A DNA stretch of 64,000 nucleotides from Devosia sp. 66-14 (GTDB lineage Bacteria > Pseudomonadota > Alphaproteobacteria > Rhizobiales > Devosiaceae), in contig MKVB01000001.1 of assembly GCA_001899085.1 (NCBI GenBank), positions 1,251,323-1,315,322 on the forward strand, written 5' to 3'. Both the position numbers and the translations under genes were made by a program. The notes under the pieces were generated by a model. That model saw only the letters and a program-made list of their open reading frames with translations, was not told the origin of the DNA and did no database searches. This document shows, one piece after another, positions 9,361-18,838 of the stretch (positions are counted from its first letter, which is position 1; each line of letters opens with the position of its first letter).

Positions 9361-10299
9361 ATGGCCAATGTCAGCTCTGTAGCTGACCCCGCGGCCGGCC
9401 CGGTTTCCACCGGGCCGGCCGTGCGCGTCGGCGGTAACCCGTTCCGCTTCGTCCGCAGGCTCCGCCTCGGCGACATTCTCGCCATCGCGCCATTCATCCT
9501 CTTCGCCCTGCTGTTCCTGTTGATCCCGACGCTCGGACTGGTCGTCGGCGCCTTCCAGGATGGCGACGGCAACTTCACGCTCCAGAACGTCATGGATCTG
9601 GGCACGCCGCAGATCGTCGCTTCGTTCTGGATCTCGATCCGCGTTTCGGCGGCCTCGGCCATCCTCGGCGCCGGCATCGGGCTGGTGATCGCCCTCGCCA
9701 TCATTCGCGGCCGCCTGCCGGACGCCATCCGCTCCACGGTGATGACCTTTTCCGGCGTCGCCTCGAACTTTGCCGGCATTCCGCTGGCCTTCGCCTTCCT
9801 CGCCACGCTCGGCCGGCTCGGCCTCGTCACCGTGCTGCTGAAGTTCTTCGGCTTCGATCTCTACAAATCGGGCTTCAACCTCCTGAGCTTCTGGGGCCTC
9901 ACCATCACCTATCTCTACTTCCAGATCCCGCTGATGATCCTGATCATCGCGCCGGCGATCGATGGGCTGAAGAAGGAATGGGGTGAAGCCGCGGCGACGC
10001 TGGGCGCCACCAATGGCCAGTTCTGGCGCTATATCGGGCTGCCGGTGCTGTGGCCGAACCTGCTCGGCACGCTGTCGTTGTTGTTCGCCAACGCGTTTGG
10101 CGCGATTGCGACCGCATATGCGCTCACCGGCTCCTCGCTCAACATCGTGCCGATCCTGCTCTATGCGCAGATCCGCGGCGACGTGCTGCACAACCCCGGC
10201 CTCGGCGCGGCGCTGGCGCTCGGCATGATCGTCATCACCGCCTTCGCCAACGTCATCTACCTCGTGATCCGCACCCGCGCCGAGAGGTGGCTCAAATGA
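9361..10299 (+). CDS. ABC transporter permease (subunit 1)
   Basis: The protein has 312 residues, with about six membrane helices after a cytoplasmic N-terminal tail of roughly 40 residues. The EAA loop that contacts the ATPase reads EWGEAAATLGATNGQFWRYI (about residues 205-225). It starts 1 bp after the stop of the binding-protein gene and overlaps the next permease by 4 bp (ATGA), so the operon is tightly coupled. It forms half of the inner-membrane channel together with the product of 10296-11084. The family is the binding-protein-dependent transport permeases (PF00528). Confidence 0.85.
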   Translation: MANVSSVADPAAGPVSTGPAVRVGGNPFRFVRRLRLGDILAIAPFILFALLFLLIPTLGLVVGAFQDGDGNFTLQNVMDLGTPQIVASFWISIRVSAASAILGAGIGLVIALAIIRGRLPDAIRSTVMTFSGVASNFAGIPLAFAFLATLGRLGLVTVLLKFFGFDLYKSGFNLLSFWGLTITYLYFQIPLMILIIAPAIDGLKKEWGEAAATLGATNGQFWRYIGLPVLWPNLLGTLSLLFANAFGAIATAYALTGSSLNIVPILLYAQIRGDVLHNPGLGAALALGMIVITAFANVIYLVIRTRAERWLK

Positions 10300-11084
10300 A
10301 GTCGGGCAAACTCTGGAGCTGGATCATCTTCGGTCTCGGCGCCGCCTATTTCCTGGTGCCGCTGCTCGCCACCTTCGAGTTCTCGCTGCGCATCCGCCGC
10401 GAGGGCTATACCTTCGATGCCTATACTTCGGTGTTCTCCGACGGGCGCTTCCAGGCCTCGTTCAGCTACTCGCTGATCGTCGGCGTCTGCGCCATCGTCA
10501 TCGGCCTGTTGATCGTCGTGCCCGCCGCCTACTACGTGCGGCTGCGCGCGCCGCATCTGCGGCCGATCATCGAGTTCATCACCCTGCTGCCGCTGATCAT
10601 TCCGGCCATCATCCTGGTGTTCGGCTATATCCGCATGTACAACACCTCGTCGCCGCTGCCGCTGCTCGGCACCAACCTCGGCACCGACATCCTCCTCACC
10701 CTCGCCTATGTGGCGCTCGCCCTGCCCTACATGTACCGGGCGGTGGATACGGGGCTGCGCACCATCGACGTGCAGACCCTCACCGAGGCCGCCAACATCC
10801 TCGGCGCCAACCAGGCGACGATCATCGCCCGGGTGATCTTTCCCAACATCATCGTCGCGGTGCTGTCGGGTGCCTTCCTGACCCTTGCCATCGTCATCGG
10901 CGAGTTCACCATTGCGAGCCTGCTCAACCGGCAGGTGTTCGGCGTCTACATGCAGAATGTCGGCGCCAACCGGGCGTTCGAGCCCGCGGCGCTCGCCGTC
11001 ATTTCGTTCGTCATCACCTGGGGCGCCATGGGCATGATCCAGCTGCTCGCGCGTTTCGCCCCCAAAACCGCTCGTAGGGACTAG
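10296..11084 (+). CDS. ABC transporter permease (subunit 2)
   Basis: This 262-residue permease (PF00528) begins MKSGKLWSWIIFGLGAAYF at the ATG that overlaps the preceding stop. An open frame continues upstream, but that stretch is antisense-like reading of the first permease. Six helices are visible, and the EAA loop reads LTEAANILGANQATIIARVI. The gene ends 3 bp before the ATPase start. It pairs with the first permease to form the translocation pore. Confidence 0.85.
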   Translation: MKSGKLWSWIIFGLGAAYFLVPLLATFEFSLRIRREGYTFDAYTSVFSDGRFQASFSYSLIVGVCAIVIGLLIVVPAAYYVRLRAPHLRPIIEFITLLPLIIPAIILVFGYIRMYNTSSPLPLLGTNLGTDILLTLAYVALALPYMYRAVDTGLRTIDVQTLTEAANILGANQATIIARVIFPNIIVAVLSGAFLTLAIVIGEFTIASLLNRQVFGVYMQNVGANRAFEPAALAVISFVITWGAMGMIQLLARFAPKTARRD

Positions 11085-11087
11085 ATC

Positions 11088-12170
11088 ATGGCCGAAGAAC
11101 TCCCGCGCCGAGAATTCCTGCGCATCGAAAAGCTCGTCAAGACCTTCGGCGGCAACCAGGTCGTCAAGGGCGTCGATCTCTCCTTCGACAAGGGCGAGTT
11201 CGTCAGCCTGCTTGGCCCCTCGGGCTGCGGCAAGACCACCATCCTCAGGATGATCGCCGGCTTCGAGCGGCCGGATTCGGGCCGCATCCTGGTCGAAGGC
11301 AAGGACATTTCCGGCCTCGCGCCGAACCAGCGCAAGATCGGCATGGTGTTCCAGGCCTATGCGCTGTTTCCCAACATGAACGTCGCCGACAATATCGGCT
11401 TCGGCCTGAAGATCGCCGCCATGCCCAAACCCGAGCGCGAGGCACGGGTCGAGGAAATGCTGAAGCTGATCGGGCTTTCCGGCTACGGCAAGCGCTATCC
11501 GTTCGAACTTTCGGGCGGCCAGCAGCAGCGCGTGGCGCTCGCCCGGGCGCTGGCGCCCAGCCCCCGCATGCTGCTGCTCGACGAGCCGCTCTCGGCGCTC
11601 GACGCCAAGATCCGCGTCTCGCTGCGCGAACAGATCCGTCAGATCCAGCGTGAGCTGGGCATCACCACGGTGTTCGTGACGCACGACCAGGAGGAAGCCC
11701 TGTCGATCTCCGACCGGATCGTCGTGCTCAACACCGGCAATGTCGAGCAGTTCGGCCAGCCGTTCGAGATCTACAACCGGCCGCAGACCAGGTTCGTCGC
11801 GACCTTCGTCGGAACGCTCAACACCCTCAACGCCACCGTCGCCGATGCCGGCGCAAAGACCGTGTCGCTGGGCGGTACCACAGTCACCATCCCGGCCCTC
11901 CCCGCCACGGCGCGCAACGGCGAAGCGGTGGCACTCACCATGCGGCCCGAAGCGGTATCGCTCGCCAACGGCACGGCACGCGACATCGTGCTCGACGGCA
12001 AGGTGGCCGAAGTCAGCTTCCTCGGCTCGGTGATCCGCCTCAAGGTCGATCTTGGCGACAATGCCGTGAACCTCGACACCTTCAACGACCAGCGCACCCC
12101 ACCGCCCGCCCACGGCGCCCCGGTCCGCATCGGCATCGCCTCGAGCGATGTGCTGGTGCTGGAGCGGTAG
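11088..12170 (+). CDS. ABC transporter ATP-binding protein (PotA/FbpC type)
   Basis: The 360-residue ATPase has Walker A GPSGCGKTT (about residues 44-52), signature LSGGQQQR (about 142-149), Walker B MLLLDEPLSALD, and a C-terminal TOBE/MOP-like domain (about 280-360) that begins near EAVALTMRPEAV. This is the CUT1/PotA/FbpC subfamily serving iron, spermidine and phosphonate importers. It is the last gene of the operon; a 78-bp palindromic repeat follows 58 bp after the stop. Its product energises the two upstream permeases. The subfamily is clear; the transported compound is not. Confidence 0.9.
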   Translation: MAEELPRREFLRIEKLVKTFGGNQVVKGVDLSFDKGEFVSLLGPSGCGKTTILRMIAGFERPDSGRILVEGKDISGLAPNQRKIGMVFQAYALFPNMNVADNIGFGLKIAAMPKPEREARVEEMLKLIGLSGYGKRYPFELSGGQQQRVALARALAPSPRMLLLDEPLSALDAKIRVSLREQIRQIQRELGITTVFVTHDQEEALSISDRIVVLNTGNVEQFGQPFEIYNRPQTRFVATFVGTLNTLNATVADAGAKTVSLGGTTVTIPALPATARNGEAVALTMRPEAVSLANGTARDIVLDGKVAEVSFLGSVIRLKVDLGDNAVNLDTFNDQRTPPPAHGAPVRIGIASSDVLVLER

Positions 12171-12227
12171 GAGGAGCGGAGCCCGCTCGAGCCGGTGGCG
12201 AGTCTCCGCAACTCCCCCAAACTCGAT

Positions 12228-12305
12228 GTCATCCCTGCGAAAGCAGGGACCCAACTCGCAGCCCGCGCCAGCGTAGAAATGGGTCCCTGCTTTCGCAGGG
12301 ATGAC
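12228..12305. repeat. 78-bp palindromic repeat, family A copy 1
   Basis: Arms run GTCATCCCTGCGAAAGCAGG and its complement, around a variable 26-base centre. Each arm contains a small stem CCTGC-GAAA-GCAGG. Copies 2 and 3 lie at 23432-23509 and 35141-35218. It separates the ABC importer operon from the sulfurtransferase gene and may terminate transcription or be an extragenic palindrome. Confidence 0.85.
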
Positions 12306-12465
12306 AGCCGGTGGGTGGGAGAGAGCTTGCCACCGACGCAGCCTGCCACCTACATGCGCAAAATCCTTCTCCCCCTGCCCCTCCAACCCGCAACAGTTTG
12401 ACCCGCAAGCCGATTCACCCGCGCGCCATCCTGCACTAAGGTGCCCGGCAAATCGCGGAGCGCCC

Positions 12466-13302
12466 ATGACCACCCCTCTCGTCACCACCGACTGGCTCGC
12501 CGACCATATCGACGATCCCGATGTCGTCCTCGTCGATGCCAGCTGGTACATGCCCGCCGCCAACCGCAGCGGGCGCGCCGAGTATCTCGCGAGCCACCTG
12601 CCCGGCGCGGTGTTCTTCGGCATCGACGATATCGCCGACAAGAGCACCGGCCTGCCCCACATGCTGCCGACGCCCGAGGCCTTTGCCGCGGCGGTGGGCC
12701 AGCTCGGCATCGCCGACACCGATACCATCGTGGTCTACGACGAAGCCGGCGTGTTCGCCGCGCCGCGCGTCTGGTGGACCTTCCGCGCCATGGGCGCCAG
12801 GGACGTGCGCGTGCTGGATGGCGGCGGCCCGAAATGGCGCGCCGAGGGCCGGCCGACCGCTTCGGGCGAGGAGCATCCGGCCCCGCGCACCTTCGTGCCG
12901 CACTACCAGGCTGGCCTGGTCCAGGATTTCGACGCCGTGCTCGGGCTCACCCGCTCGAAGGCTAAAGCCATCGTCGACGCCCGCCCCGGCGACCGTTTTC
13001 GCGGTGAAGTTCCGGAGCCCCGCGCAGGCCTCGCCTCGGGCCACATCCCGGGCAGCCTCAGTGTTCCGGCCAGCGACGTCACTGCCAACGGGCAGCTGAA
13101 ATCGGCAGCGGAGTTGCAGGCGCTGTTCGCGAAGGCCGGCGTGGATGTGACGAAGCCGATCGTCACCAGCTGCGGCTCCGGCGTGACGGCGTCCACGGTG
13201 GCGCTGGCGCTGGCCATTGCCGGGGCGAAGGATGTGGCGGTCTATGACGGCTCGTGGACCGAATGGGGCGGCCGGGCCGATGCGCCGGTGGAGAAGGGCT
13301 GA
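12466..13302 (+). CDS. sseA: 3-mercaptopyruvate sulfurtransferase
   Basis: The 278-residue protein has two rhodanese domains. The N-terminal one (about 1-130) is inactive; the C-terminal one (about 150-278) carries the active-site loop CGSGVTA with Cys at about residue 236. CGSG(V/I)T marks mercaptopyruvate sulfurtransferases, as opposed to the CRxGx(R/T) loop of thiosulfate sulfurtransferase. The enzyme moves sulfur from 3-mercaptopyruvate to thiol acceptors or cyanide in the cytoplasm. The ATG at 12466 aligns with the family start (TTPLVTTDWLADHIDDPDVV). It stands alone between two palindromic repeats. Confidence 0.9.
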   Translation: MTTPLVTTDWLADHIDDPDVVLVDASWYMPAANRSGRAEYLASHLPGAVFFGIDDIADKSTGLPHMLPTPEAFAAAVGQLGIADTDTIVVYDEAGVFAAPRVWWTFRAMGARDVRVLDGGGPKWRAEGRPTASGEEHPAPRTFVPHYQAGLVQDFDAVLGLTRSKAKAIVDARPGDRFRGEVPEPRAGLASGHIPGSLSVPASDVTANGQLKSAAELQALFAKAGVDVTKPIVTSCGSGVTASTVALALAIAGAKDVAVYDGSWTEWGGRADAPVEKG

Positions 13303-13320
13303 GGCGGGCTGACTGCAGGC

Positions 13321-13445
13321 AGACGGCCCCCTCCCATCCTCCCCCATAAAGGGGGAGGTGCCGCATCGAGTGCTTGGCACGATCGAAGACAGACGCTCGA
13401 CTCTTCACCTCCCCCTTTATGGGGGAGGCCGGGAGGGGGCCGTCT
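13321..13445. repeat. CT/GA-rich palindrome, family B copy 1
   Basis: Arms start AGACGGCCCCCTCCC and end GGGAGGGGGCCGTCT. Inner hairpins CCTCCCCCATAAAGGGGGAGG and the reverse stand on each side of a variable centre. It lies between the convergent sulfurtransferase and alpha-mannosidase genes, so it could terminate both. Relatives occur at five other places in the window. Confidence 0.8.
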
Positions 13446-13461
13446 CTATCAGTCAGCGCCC

Positions 13462-16400
13462 CTACCCCCGCGACACCCGCCAGCTCCTCACCTCGAATGG
13501 CCTGAGCCCCGCGCCCTCGCCGCGCTCCATCGGCTCCTCGAGAATGCTGAGGCTGTCGCTCAGCCTCCACCCCTCCGGCACCGCTACGGCAAAGTCGCCG
13601 CGCCGGCCGGACGGCTCGTACACCCTGAGCACCAGGCCATTGCCGTCCTCGGCCGGCTTCAGCCCCGACAGCGCCGCCGGAATCCCCTCGGTGCCGATCG
13701 GCTCGAAATGCACCGAGGCGACGCCGCTGGCGGCGGCGGCCAGCATCGGCTGGTTCAGGTCCTCGGCCTCCTCGCGCACCCGGCCCTCGTGCCATTCGCC
13801 GGCATGCGGATAGAGCGCGTAGGTGAAGCGCTGGCCGCCCTCGTCGGCCAGCGGATCGGGATAGACCGGCGAGCGCACGAGGCTCAGCCCCAGCACATTG
13901 CCCTTGGCGCTGTGCCCGTATTTGGCATCGTTCAACAGCGCCACGCCGAAGCCCGGCTCGCTCATGTCGAGGAAACGATGCCCGGGCACTTCGAACTGCG
14001 CCTGGTCCCAGCTGGTATTGTTGTGCGTGGTGCGCTGCACCACCCCGTTGGCATGCTCGAAGGTTGCATGCGTGGTGCGTACCGCCACCGGCGTCTGCGT
14101 CCGCAACAGGCAGTGCCGGTCGTGCCAGTCGATCTCGGTGGCGATGTCGAGCCGCACCCCGTTGGCATCGAGGCTGTAGGTCTGCGTCACCGTCGAAGCG
14201 CGGAAGCGCCGGACGATGCGGATCGCGGCGCGCGCCGGCGTATCCTCGACCACCTTGATGCTCTCGGGACGGTTCAGCTCGATGCCGGTCTTGGCATAGT
14301 CCTCTTCGATGTCCCAGGCGTCCCAGTCGCGCGGCTTGTCCGCCGGGTAGACCCAGAGCTGGTTGCCGCGGCCACTGAGCGCCTCGCGCCCGGTCGCCTT
14401 GTGGATGAGGCTGCTGACCGTGCCGTCGGCCCCGATGGTGGCGCAAAGATGCGCGTTCTCGAGCCGCGTCTCGCTCACCGACAGCCCCGGCAGCGGTTCG
14501 AGATCGGCCCGCGTGAACACCTTGATGCCGAGTGGCGGCATCACGTCGGCGCTCGAATAATGCGCGCCGTCGGTAGTGGTCACCCGCACCGGCCGGCGGC
14601 TGAGCGAGGGGTTCACCACCACCACCGCATCGGCCACGTCGCCATCGGGGATGCGCGCGACGATCGCCGACATGGCCATCTGCTGGCGCGCCAGGGCACG
14701 ACCGACCGCATCGTTCAGCTCGCGCTCGGCATCGTCGTAGACCTCGGCGATCGAGGAGCCCGGCAGGATGTCGTGGAACTCGTTCTTCAGCACCACGCGC
14801 CAGATATGCTCGAGGCTTTCAGGCTGCTCGCCGCCGAGCAGCGCCGCGAGCGACGCCAGCGTTTCGGCGGTGATCAGCGCCCGTTCGGCCTGCCGGTGCG
14901 CCTTCTTGGTGGCGCTCTGCGTGGTCAGGGTTGCGCGGTGCAGCTCGAGATAGATATCGCCCTGCCAGATCGGCAGCTCGGTCTTCTTGCCGGTCTCGTG
15001 CGCCGCCGCGAAAAAGTCCTCGACCCGGCTCCAGCGCGCTTTCGGCAGCACCGGGAAATCCCGAAGCTGCATCTCGCGCTCGACATATTCCGGCGTCACC
15101 CCGCCGCCGCCATCGCCATAGCCCACCGCCAGCAGCGAGGTCTGGTGCTGCGGCTTCTGCATGAAGTTGCGCCAGGTCTTCAGAATGCTGAGCGGGTTCA
15201 CCGCCCCGTTATAGCCGTGCCAGGGGTTGTTGAACGTGTGGGTCAACACGCGCGAGCCGTCGATCCCTTCCCACCAGAACAGGTCGGCCGGGATGGTGTT
15301 GGTGTCGTTCCAGTTCACCTTGATGGTGAAGAACGAGTCGATACCGCCTTGTTTGAGCAGCTGCGGCAGTCCGCCCGAAAAGCCGAAGCAGTCGGGCAGC
15401 CAGCACACCCGGTGCCGCACTCCGAATTTCTGCTGGAAGTAGCGCTGCCCATAGAGGATCTGCCGCGTCAGGCTCTCGCCGGTGGGCATGTTGGTGTCGG
15501 GCTCGACCCACATGCCGCCGACCGTCTCCCAACCGCCGGCCGCGATCTTGGCCTTGATCTTCTGGAACAGCGCCGGATCGTCTTCCTCGATCTGCGCATA
15601 GTAATGCGCCGTCGACTGGTTGAAGCGGAAGCCCGACTGCGCCAGGTACTCGTTGCTCCCCTCCATCAGCGTCACCGCCGTCGAGAAGGTGCGGCGCATC
15701 TTCCGCCGCGTCTCGGCATAGGGCCAGAGCCAGGCGAGGTCGATATGGGCGTGCCCGGTCAGCGCGATCTCGCCCTGCTGCGGGAAGCGCTGCTGCAATG
15801 CGCGCAGCCGCTCGATCAGTTTGAGATCGGCGGCGATAACGCTCTGGCGCTGCGCGTCGTTGAGCGGCGCCGGGTTGTCCTTGAGCGGCGGCAATTGCCA
15901 GATCTTCTGCTGGCCGCGCTGCGGCGCGAAGCGCGCCACATAGTCCTCGGTGCCCGAGGGCCAGTCGAGCGCGTAGAACGCCTCCTCGGCCGCTGCGATC
16001 AGGTGCGGCACCACCTCGTGCTCCCCCAGTTCCGTCGCCGCTTCATGCACCTGGCTCAAGCGCAGGCGGAACGCATCGACCGCACCATCGAGCCAGTAGA
16101 GCCGGGCGTCGTTGAGGTGGGGCTTGCGCACCGGCTCGCCGAAGGGCAGCCGTGCCACCGCCTCCGCCTCGATGCGGAAATCATGCGCCTTGACCGGGAA
16201 TTCCTTGTGATACGGGTCGTTGCCGAAGCCGACATTGTCGTCGGCATAGATCAGCGTCGCCAGCGCTTCGCCCCCGAGGTCGAGGAACAGCCTCGTCTCG
16301 GCGATCGGCCAGCTCGAGGGCACCGATACCCCGGTGGCAAAGCTCTGCACGCCATCGCGGTTCGGCCACGGGGCGCCGACCTCGATCGGCTTGCCGTTCA

Positions 16401-16503
16401 ATGTCCAGCCGCCGACCGGCACGCTCTCGCGCTCCCGCCACCAGGTGAGCTCGTCCAGCCGCACCTTGATCCGGTCCAGCCGCTGCTCGATGGAGAGAGT
16501 CAT
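13462..16503 (-). CDS. Alpha-mannosidase, glycoside hydrolase family 38
   Basis: The 1013-residue protein has the GH38 layout: N-terminal domain (1-240), catalytic barrel starting GHAHIDLAWLWPYAETRR (about 248), helical mid domain with GSSIAEVYDDAE (about 580) and C-terminal beta-sandwich domains. The catalytic nucleophile is the Asp in WLPDCFGF (about residue 371); zinc ligands are the His and Asp of GHAHIDLAW plus that Asp. Length matches cytoplasmic bacterial and yeast-vacuolar-type enzymes, and there is no signal peptide. It would release mannose from oligosaccharides taken up by the cell. A LacI-like dyad overlaps its leader. It is a single gene with no sugar transporter beside it. Confidence 0.9.
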   Translation of the reverse strand: MTLSIEQRLDRIKVRLDELTWWRERESVPVGGWTLNGKPIEVGAPWPNRDGVQSFATGVSVPSSWPIAETRLFLDLGGEALATLIYADDNVGFGNDPYHKEFPVKAHDFRIEAEAVARLPFGEPVRKPHLNDARLYWLDGAVDAFRLRLSQVHEAATELGEHEVVPHLIAAAEEAFYALDWPSGTEDYVARFAPQRGQQKIWQLPPLKDNPAPLNDAQRQSVIAADLKLIERLRALQQRFPQQGEIALTGHAHIDLAWLWPYAETRRKMRRTFSTAVTLMEGSNEYLAQSGFRFNQSTAHYYAQIEEDDPALFQKIKAKIAAGGWETVGGMWVEPDTNMPTGESLTRQILYGQRYFQQKFGVRHRVCWLPDCFGFSGGLPQLLKQGGIDSFFTIKVNWNDTNTIPADLFWWEGIDGSRVLTHTFNNPWHGYNGAVNPLSILKTWRNFMQKPQHQTSLLAVGYGDGGGGVTPEYVEREMQLRDFPVLPKARWSRVEDFFAAAHETGKKTELPIWQGDIYLELHRATLTTQSATKKAHRQAERALITAETLASLAALLGGEQPESLEHIWRVVLKNEFHDILPGSSIAEVYDDAERELNDAVGRALARQQMAMSAIVARIPDGDVADAVVVVNPSLSRRPVRVTTTDGAHYSSADVMPPLGIKVFTRADLEPLPGLSVSETRLENAHLCATIGADGTVSSLIHKATGREALSGRGNQLWVYPADKPRDWDAWDIEEDYAKTGIELNRPESIKVVEDTPARAAIRIVRRFRASTVTQTYSLDANGVRLDIATEIDWHDRHCLLRTQTPVAVRTTHATFEHANGVVQRTTHNNTSWDQAQFEVPGHRFLDMSEPGFGVALLNDAKYGHSAKGNVLGLSLVRSPVYPDPLADEGGQRFTYALYPHAGEWHEGRVREEAEDLNQPMLAAAASGVASVHFEPIGTEGIPAALSGLKPAEDGNGLVLRVYEPSGRRGDFAVAVPEGWRLSDSLSILEEPMERGEGAGLRPFEVRSWRVSRG

Positions 16504-16518
16504 GCGAAGAATCCTTGT

Positions 16519-16534
16519 TTTGCAACGTTACAAA
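16519..16534. promoter_or_regulatory. LacI-type operator-like dyad upstream of alpha-mannosidase
   Basis: TTTGCAACGTTACAAA is symmetric except for one pair and has the central CG typical of LacI-family operators. It ends 15 bp before the alpha-mannosidase start codon, where a repressor would block transcription. No LacI gene is present in the window. Confidence 0.4.
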
Positions 16535-16776
16535 GTGCGCGGACAAAACCATAACTGGCCGCCGCTCGCCAGAGCGCTTTCGGGAGAAGATGGCGGGTTT
16601 TTCGGCCCCTGAGCGCGACCATTCGACGGGCCTCGCTGCATTTCGGCGTTTCCCGCACGGCCGAAAATGCGCATGGATTGTCGGGACCCGCGGGAACGAT
16701 ATCGCGCCCGCACGCCTTCCCCACGGTGCGCCCGCACTGGCGCGGCATCGCGCACCTCGCCTCTGGAGATCGGACT

Positions 16777-17214
16777 ATGACGCTCAAGCGAATGGACAAT
16801 GTCGGCATCGTCGTCGAGGACCTCGACCGGGCCGTCGACTTCTTCGTCGAACTCGGCCTCGAACTCGAGGGACGGGCCACCATCGAAGGCGAATGGGCCG
16901 GCCGCGTCACCGGCCTGGGCGACCAGCATGTCGAGGTCGCCATGGTCCGCACTCCGGATGGGCACAGCCGGCTCGAACTCTCGCGCTTCCTGCGCCCGGC
17001 CGTCATCGCCGATCACCGCCGTGCGCCCGTCAATGCGCTTGGCTATCTGCGCGTCATGTTCGCGGTCGATGATCTCGACGACACGCTTGCCCGGCTGGGC
17101 AAGCATGGCGCCGAGCTGGTGGGCGAAGTCGTCGACTACCAGGGCGTGTACCGGCTCTGCTACATCCGCGGCCCCGAGGGCCTGCTGATCGGGCTGGCCC
17201 AGGAGTTGAGCTGA
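16777..17214 (+). CDS. VOC (glyoxalase/bleomycin-resistance) family protein
   Basis: The 145-residue protein begins MTLKRMDNVGIVVEDLDRAV, the first beta-alpha-beta-beta-beta unit of the vicinal oxygen chelate fold. A second unit runs from LGYLRVMFAVDDLDDTLARL to the end. Possible metal ligands are the Glu in HSRLELSRF and the Glu in RGPEGLLIGLAQ. Enzymes of this fold include lactoylglutathione lyases, dioxygenases and drug-binding proteins; the substrate cannot be told. A GGAGA site precedes the ATG. It is convergent with the aldehyde dehydrogenase gene, with 18 bp between the stops. Confidence 0.8.
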   Translation: MTLKRMDNVGIVVEDLDRAVDFFVELGLELEGRATIEGEWAGRVTGLGDQHVEVAMVRTPDGHSRLELSRFLRPAVIADHRRAPVNALGYLRVMFAVDDLDDTLARLGKHGAELVGEVVDYQGVYRLCYIRGPEGLLIGLAQELS

Positions 17215-17232
17215 TCGGCAGGGTAAGCCGCC

Positions 17233-18660
17233 CTACCCGTGGTTGATCATCACGTGGCGGACCGCGGTATAGTCCTCGAGCGCATAGACCGACATGTCCT
17301 TGCCGTAGCCCGACTGCTTCAGCCCGCCATGCGGCATCTCGTTGACCAGCATGAAATGCGTGTTGATCCAGGTACAGCCATATTGCAGCCGCGCCGCCGT
17401 CTGCATCGCCTTGGACACATCCCTGGTCCACACCGATGAGGCGAGGCCATAGTCGCTGTCATTGGCCCAGGCGATGGCATCCTCGGGGTCGGTGAAGCGG
17501 GTCACCGACACCACCGGCCCGAACACCTCGCGCCGCACGATCTCGTCGGCCTGCAGCGCCCCGGCGATCACCGTCGGCTCGTAGAAGAAGCCGCGATCGC
17601 CCGACATATGGCCACCGGCGGTGATCTTGATATGCGGCAGTTCCGACGCCCGCTCGACGAAGCTCGCGACGCGATCGCGCTGGCGCTTCGAGATCAGCGG
17701 CCCGATCTCGTTGAGCGTGTCGTCCTGCTGGTTGTAGCGGATCGAATTGACCGCCGAGCTGAGGTCCGCCACCAGCCTGTCGTGGATTTTCGGGCCGGCA
17801 TAGATGCGGCAGGCCGCGGTGCAATCCTGCCCGGCATTATAGTAGCCGAAAGCCTTGAGCCCGCTCACCACCGCCTCGAGATCGGCATCGTCATAGACGA
17901 TCACCGGCGCCTTGCCGCCCAGTTCGAGATGCGTGCGCTTCACCGATTTGGCCGCCGCCTGCAGCACCTTCTTGCCGGTGGCGACGTCGCCGGTGATCGA
18001 GATCATGTTGATCCTGGGGTGGTTGATCAGGGCGTTGCCGACGCTGTCGCCACGCCCCAGGATCACATTGACCACGCCCTCGGGCAGCACCTCGGCGAAG
18101 ACTTTCGCGAGCTTCAGCGCCGTAAGCGGCGTCTGCTCGGAGGGCTTGAACACCACGGTGTTGCCGCCGGCAATGGCCGGCGCCAGCTTCCACGCCATCA
18201 TCATCAGCGGGTAGTTCCACGGCGCGATCGAGCCGACGACGCCTACGGGATCGCGCCGCACCATCGAGGTGTGCCCCGGCAGGTACTCCCCGGCGATCGA
18301 GCCCTGCATGTTGCGCACCGCGCCGGCAAAGAAGCGCCAGCAATCGACGATCGCCGGAATTTCGTCGTTCTTGACCGCATTGATCGGCTTGCCGCAGTTC
18401 AGCGCCTCGAGCGCCGCAAAGCCATCGGCATCGTCCTCGATCGCCTGCGCGATTTTGAGCAGGTAGTTCGAACGCTGCCCCGGCGTCGTCCGCGACCAGC
18501 TGGCGAAAGCCTTCTCCGCGGCCTGCACGGCCGCATCGATCTGGCTCAGCGATGCCTCCGGGATGCCGCGGATCAACTCCCCGGTCCTGGGATCGAGCAC
18601 CTGCTCCTCGGTTTCCGTCCCCGCCTCGAAGCGCGAGCCGATCAGCATTTCGGTGTGCAT
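17233..18660 (-). CDS. patD: Gamma-aminobutyraldehyde dehydrogenase
   Basis: The 475-residue aldehyde dehydrogenase has the catalytic Cys in [11 protein letters not shown] (about residue 280), the general-base Glu in [12 protein letters not shown] (about 246), and the NAD-site [26 protein letters not shown] and the N-terminal LDPRTGE are typical of PatD/YdcW, which oxidises 4-aminobutanal from putrescine to GABA. It closes a minus-strand cluster in the order SBP-ATPase-permease-permease-dehydrogenase, the same order as ydcSTUV-patD of Escherichia coli. A family B palindrome lies between it and the last permease gene, so expression may be partly uncoupled. Betaine aldehyde dehydrogenase is the main alternative and is less likely given the operon. 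Confidence 0.87.
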   Translation of the reverse strand: MHTEMLIGSRFEAGTETEEQVLDPRTGELIRGIPEASLSQIDAAVQAAEKAFASWSRTTPGQRSNYLLKIAQAIEDDADGFAALEALNCGKPINAVKNDEIPAIVDCWRFFAGAVRNMQGSIAGEYLPGHTSMVRRDPVGVVGSIAPWNYPLMMMAWKLAPAIAGGNTVVFKPSEQTPLTALKLAKVFAEVLPEGVVNVILGRGDSVGNALINHPRINMISITGDVATGKKVLQAAAKSVKRTHLELGGKAPVIVYDDADLEAVVSGLKAFGYYNAGQDCTAACRIYAGPKIHDRLVADLSSAVNSIRYNQQDDTLNEIGPLISKRQRDRVASFVERASELPHIKITAGGHMSGDRGFFYEPTVIAGALQADEIVRREVFGPVVSVTRFTDPEDAIAWANDSDYGLASSVWTRDVSKAMQTAARLQYGCTWINTHFMLVNEMPHGGLKQSGYGKDMSVYALEDYTAVRHVMINHG

Positions 18661-18694
18661 TTTCTCTCTCCCGTAACTCGACTTTCAGTGCATG

Positions 18695-18820
18695 TGGCCA
18701 CCCCCCTCCCAGCCTCCCCCACAAGGGGGGAGGTGTGGGCTGGTGAGGGTGGCAAGAGACCTGCCAAAGCCCCGATCGGCACCTCCCCCCTTGTGGGGGA
18801 GGTTGGGAGGGGGGTGGCCA
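18695..18820. repeat. CT/GA-rich palindrome, family B copy 2
   Basis: Perfect 16-bp ends TGGCCACCCCCCTCCC and GGGAGGGGGGTGGCCA enclose inner hairpins of the CCTCCCCCACAAGGGGGGAGG type. It sits within the operon, between ydcV and patD, where a stable hairpin would attenuate or protect the transcript. Confidence 0.8.
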
Positions 18821-18838
18821 AGTGAACCAGCGCCAGCA

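Noticed and set aside
10257-12728. Open frame of 823 codons on the minus strand under the ABC importer genes
   Set aside because: It spans two permease/ATPase genes and a palindromic repeat in antisense. It reads as low-complexity Gly/Asp/His and no family is visible.
13708-16554. Long open frame (948 codons) on the plus strand opposite the alpha-mannosidase
   Set aside because: It is antisense to a well-supported GH38 gene. The translation is rich in Arg, His, Gly and Pro with no domain, as expected for a frame opened by high GC.
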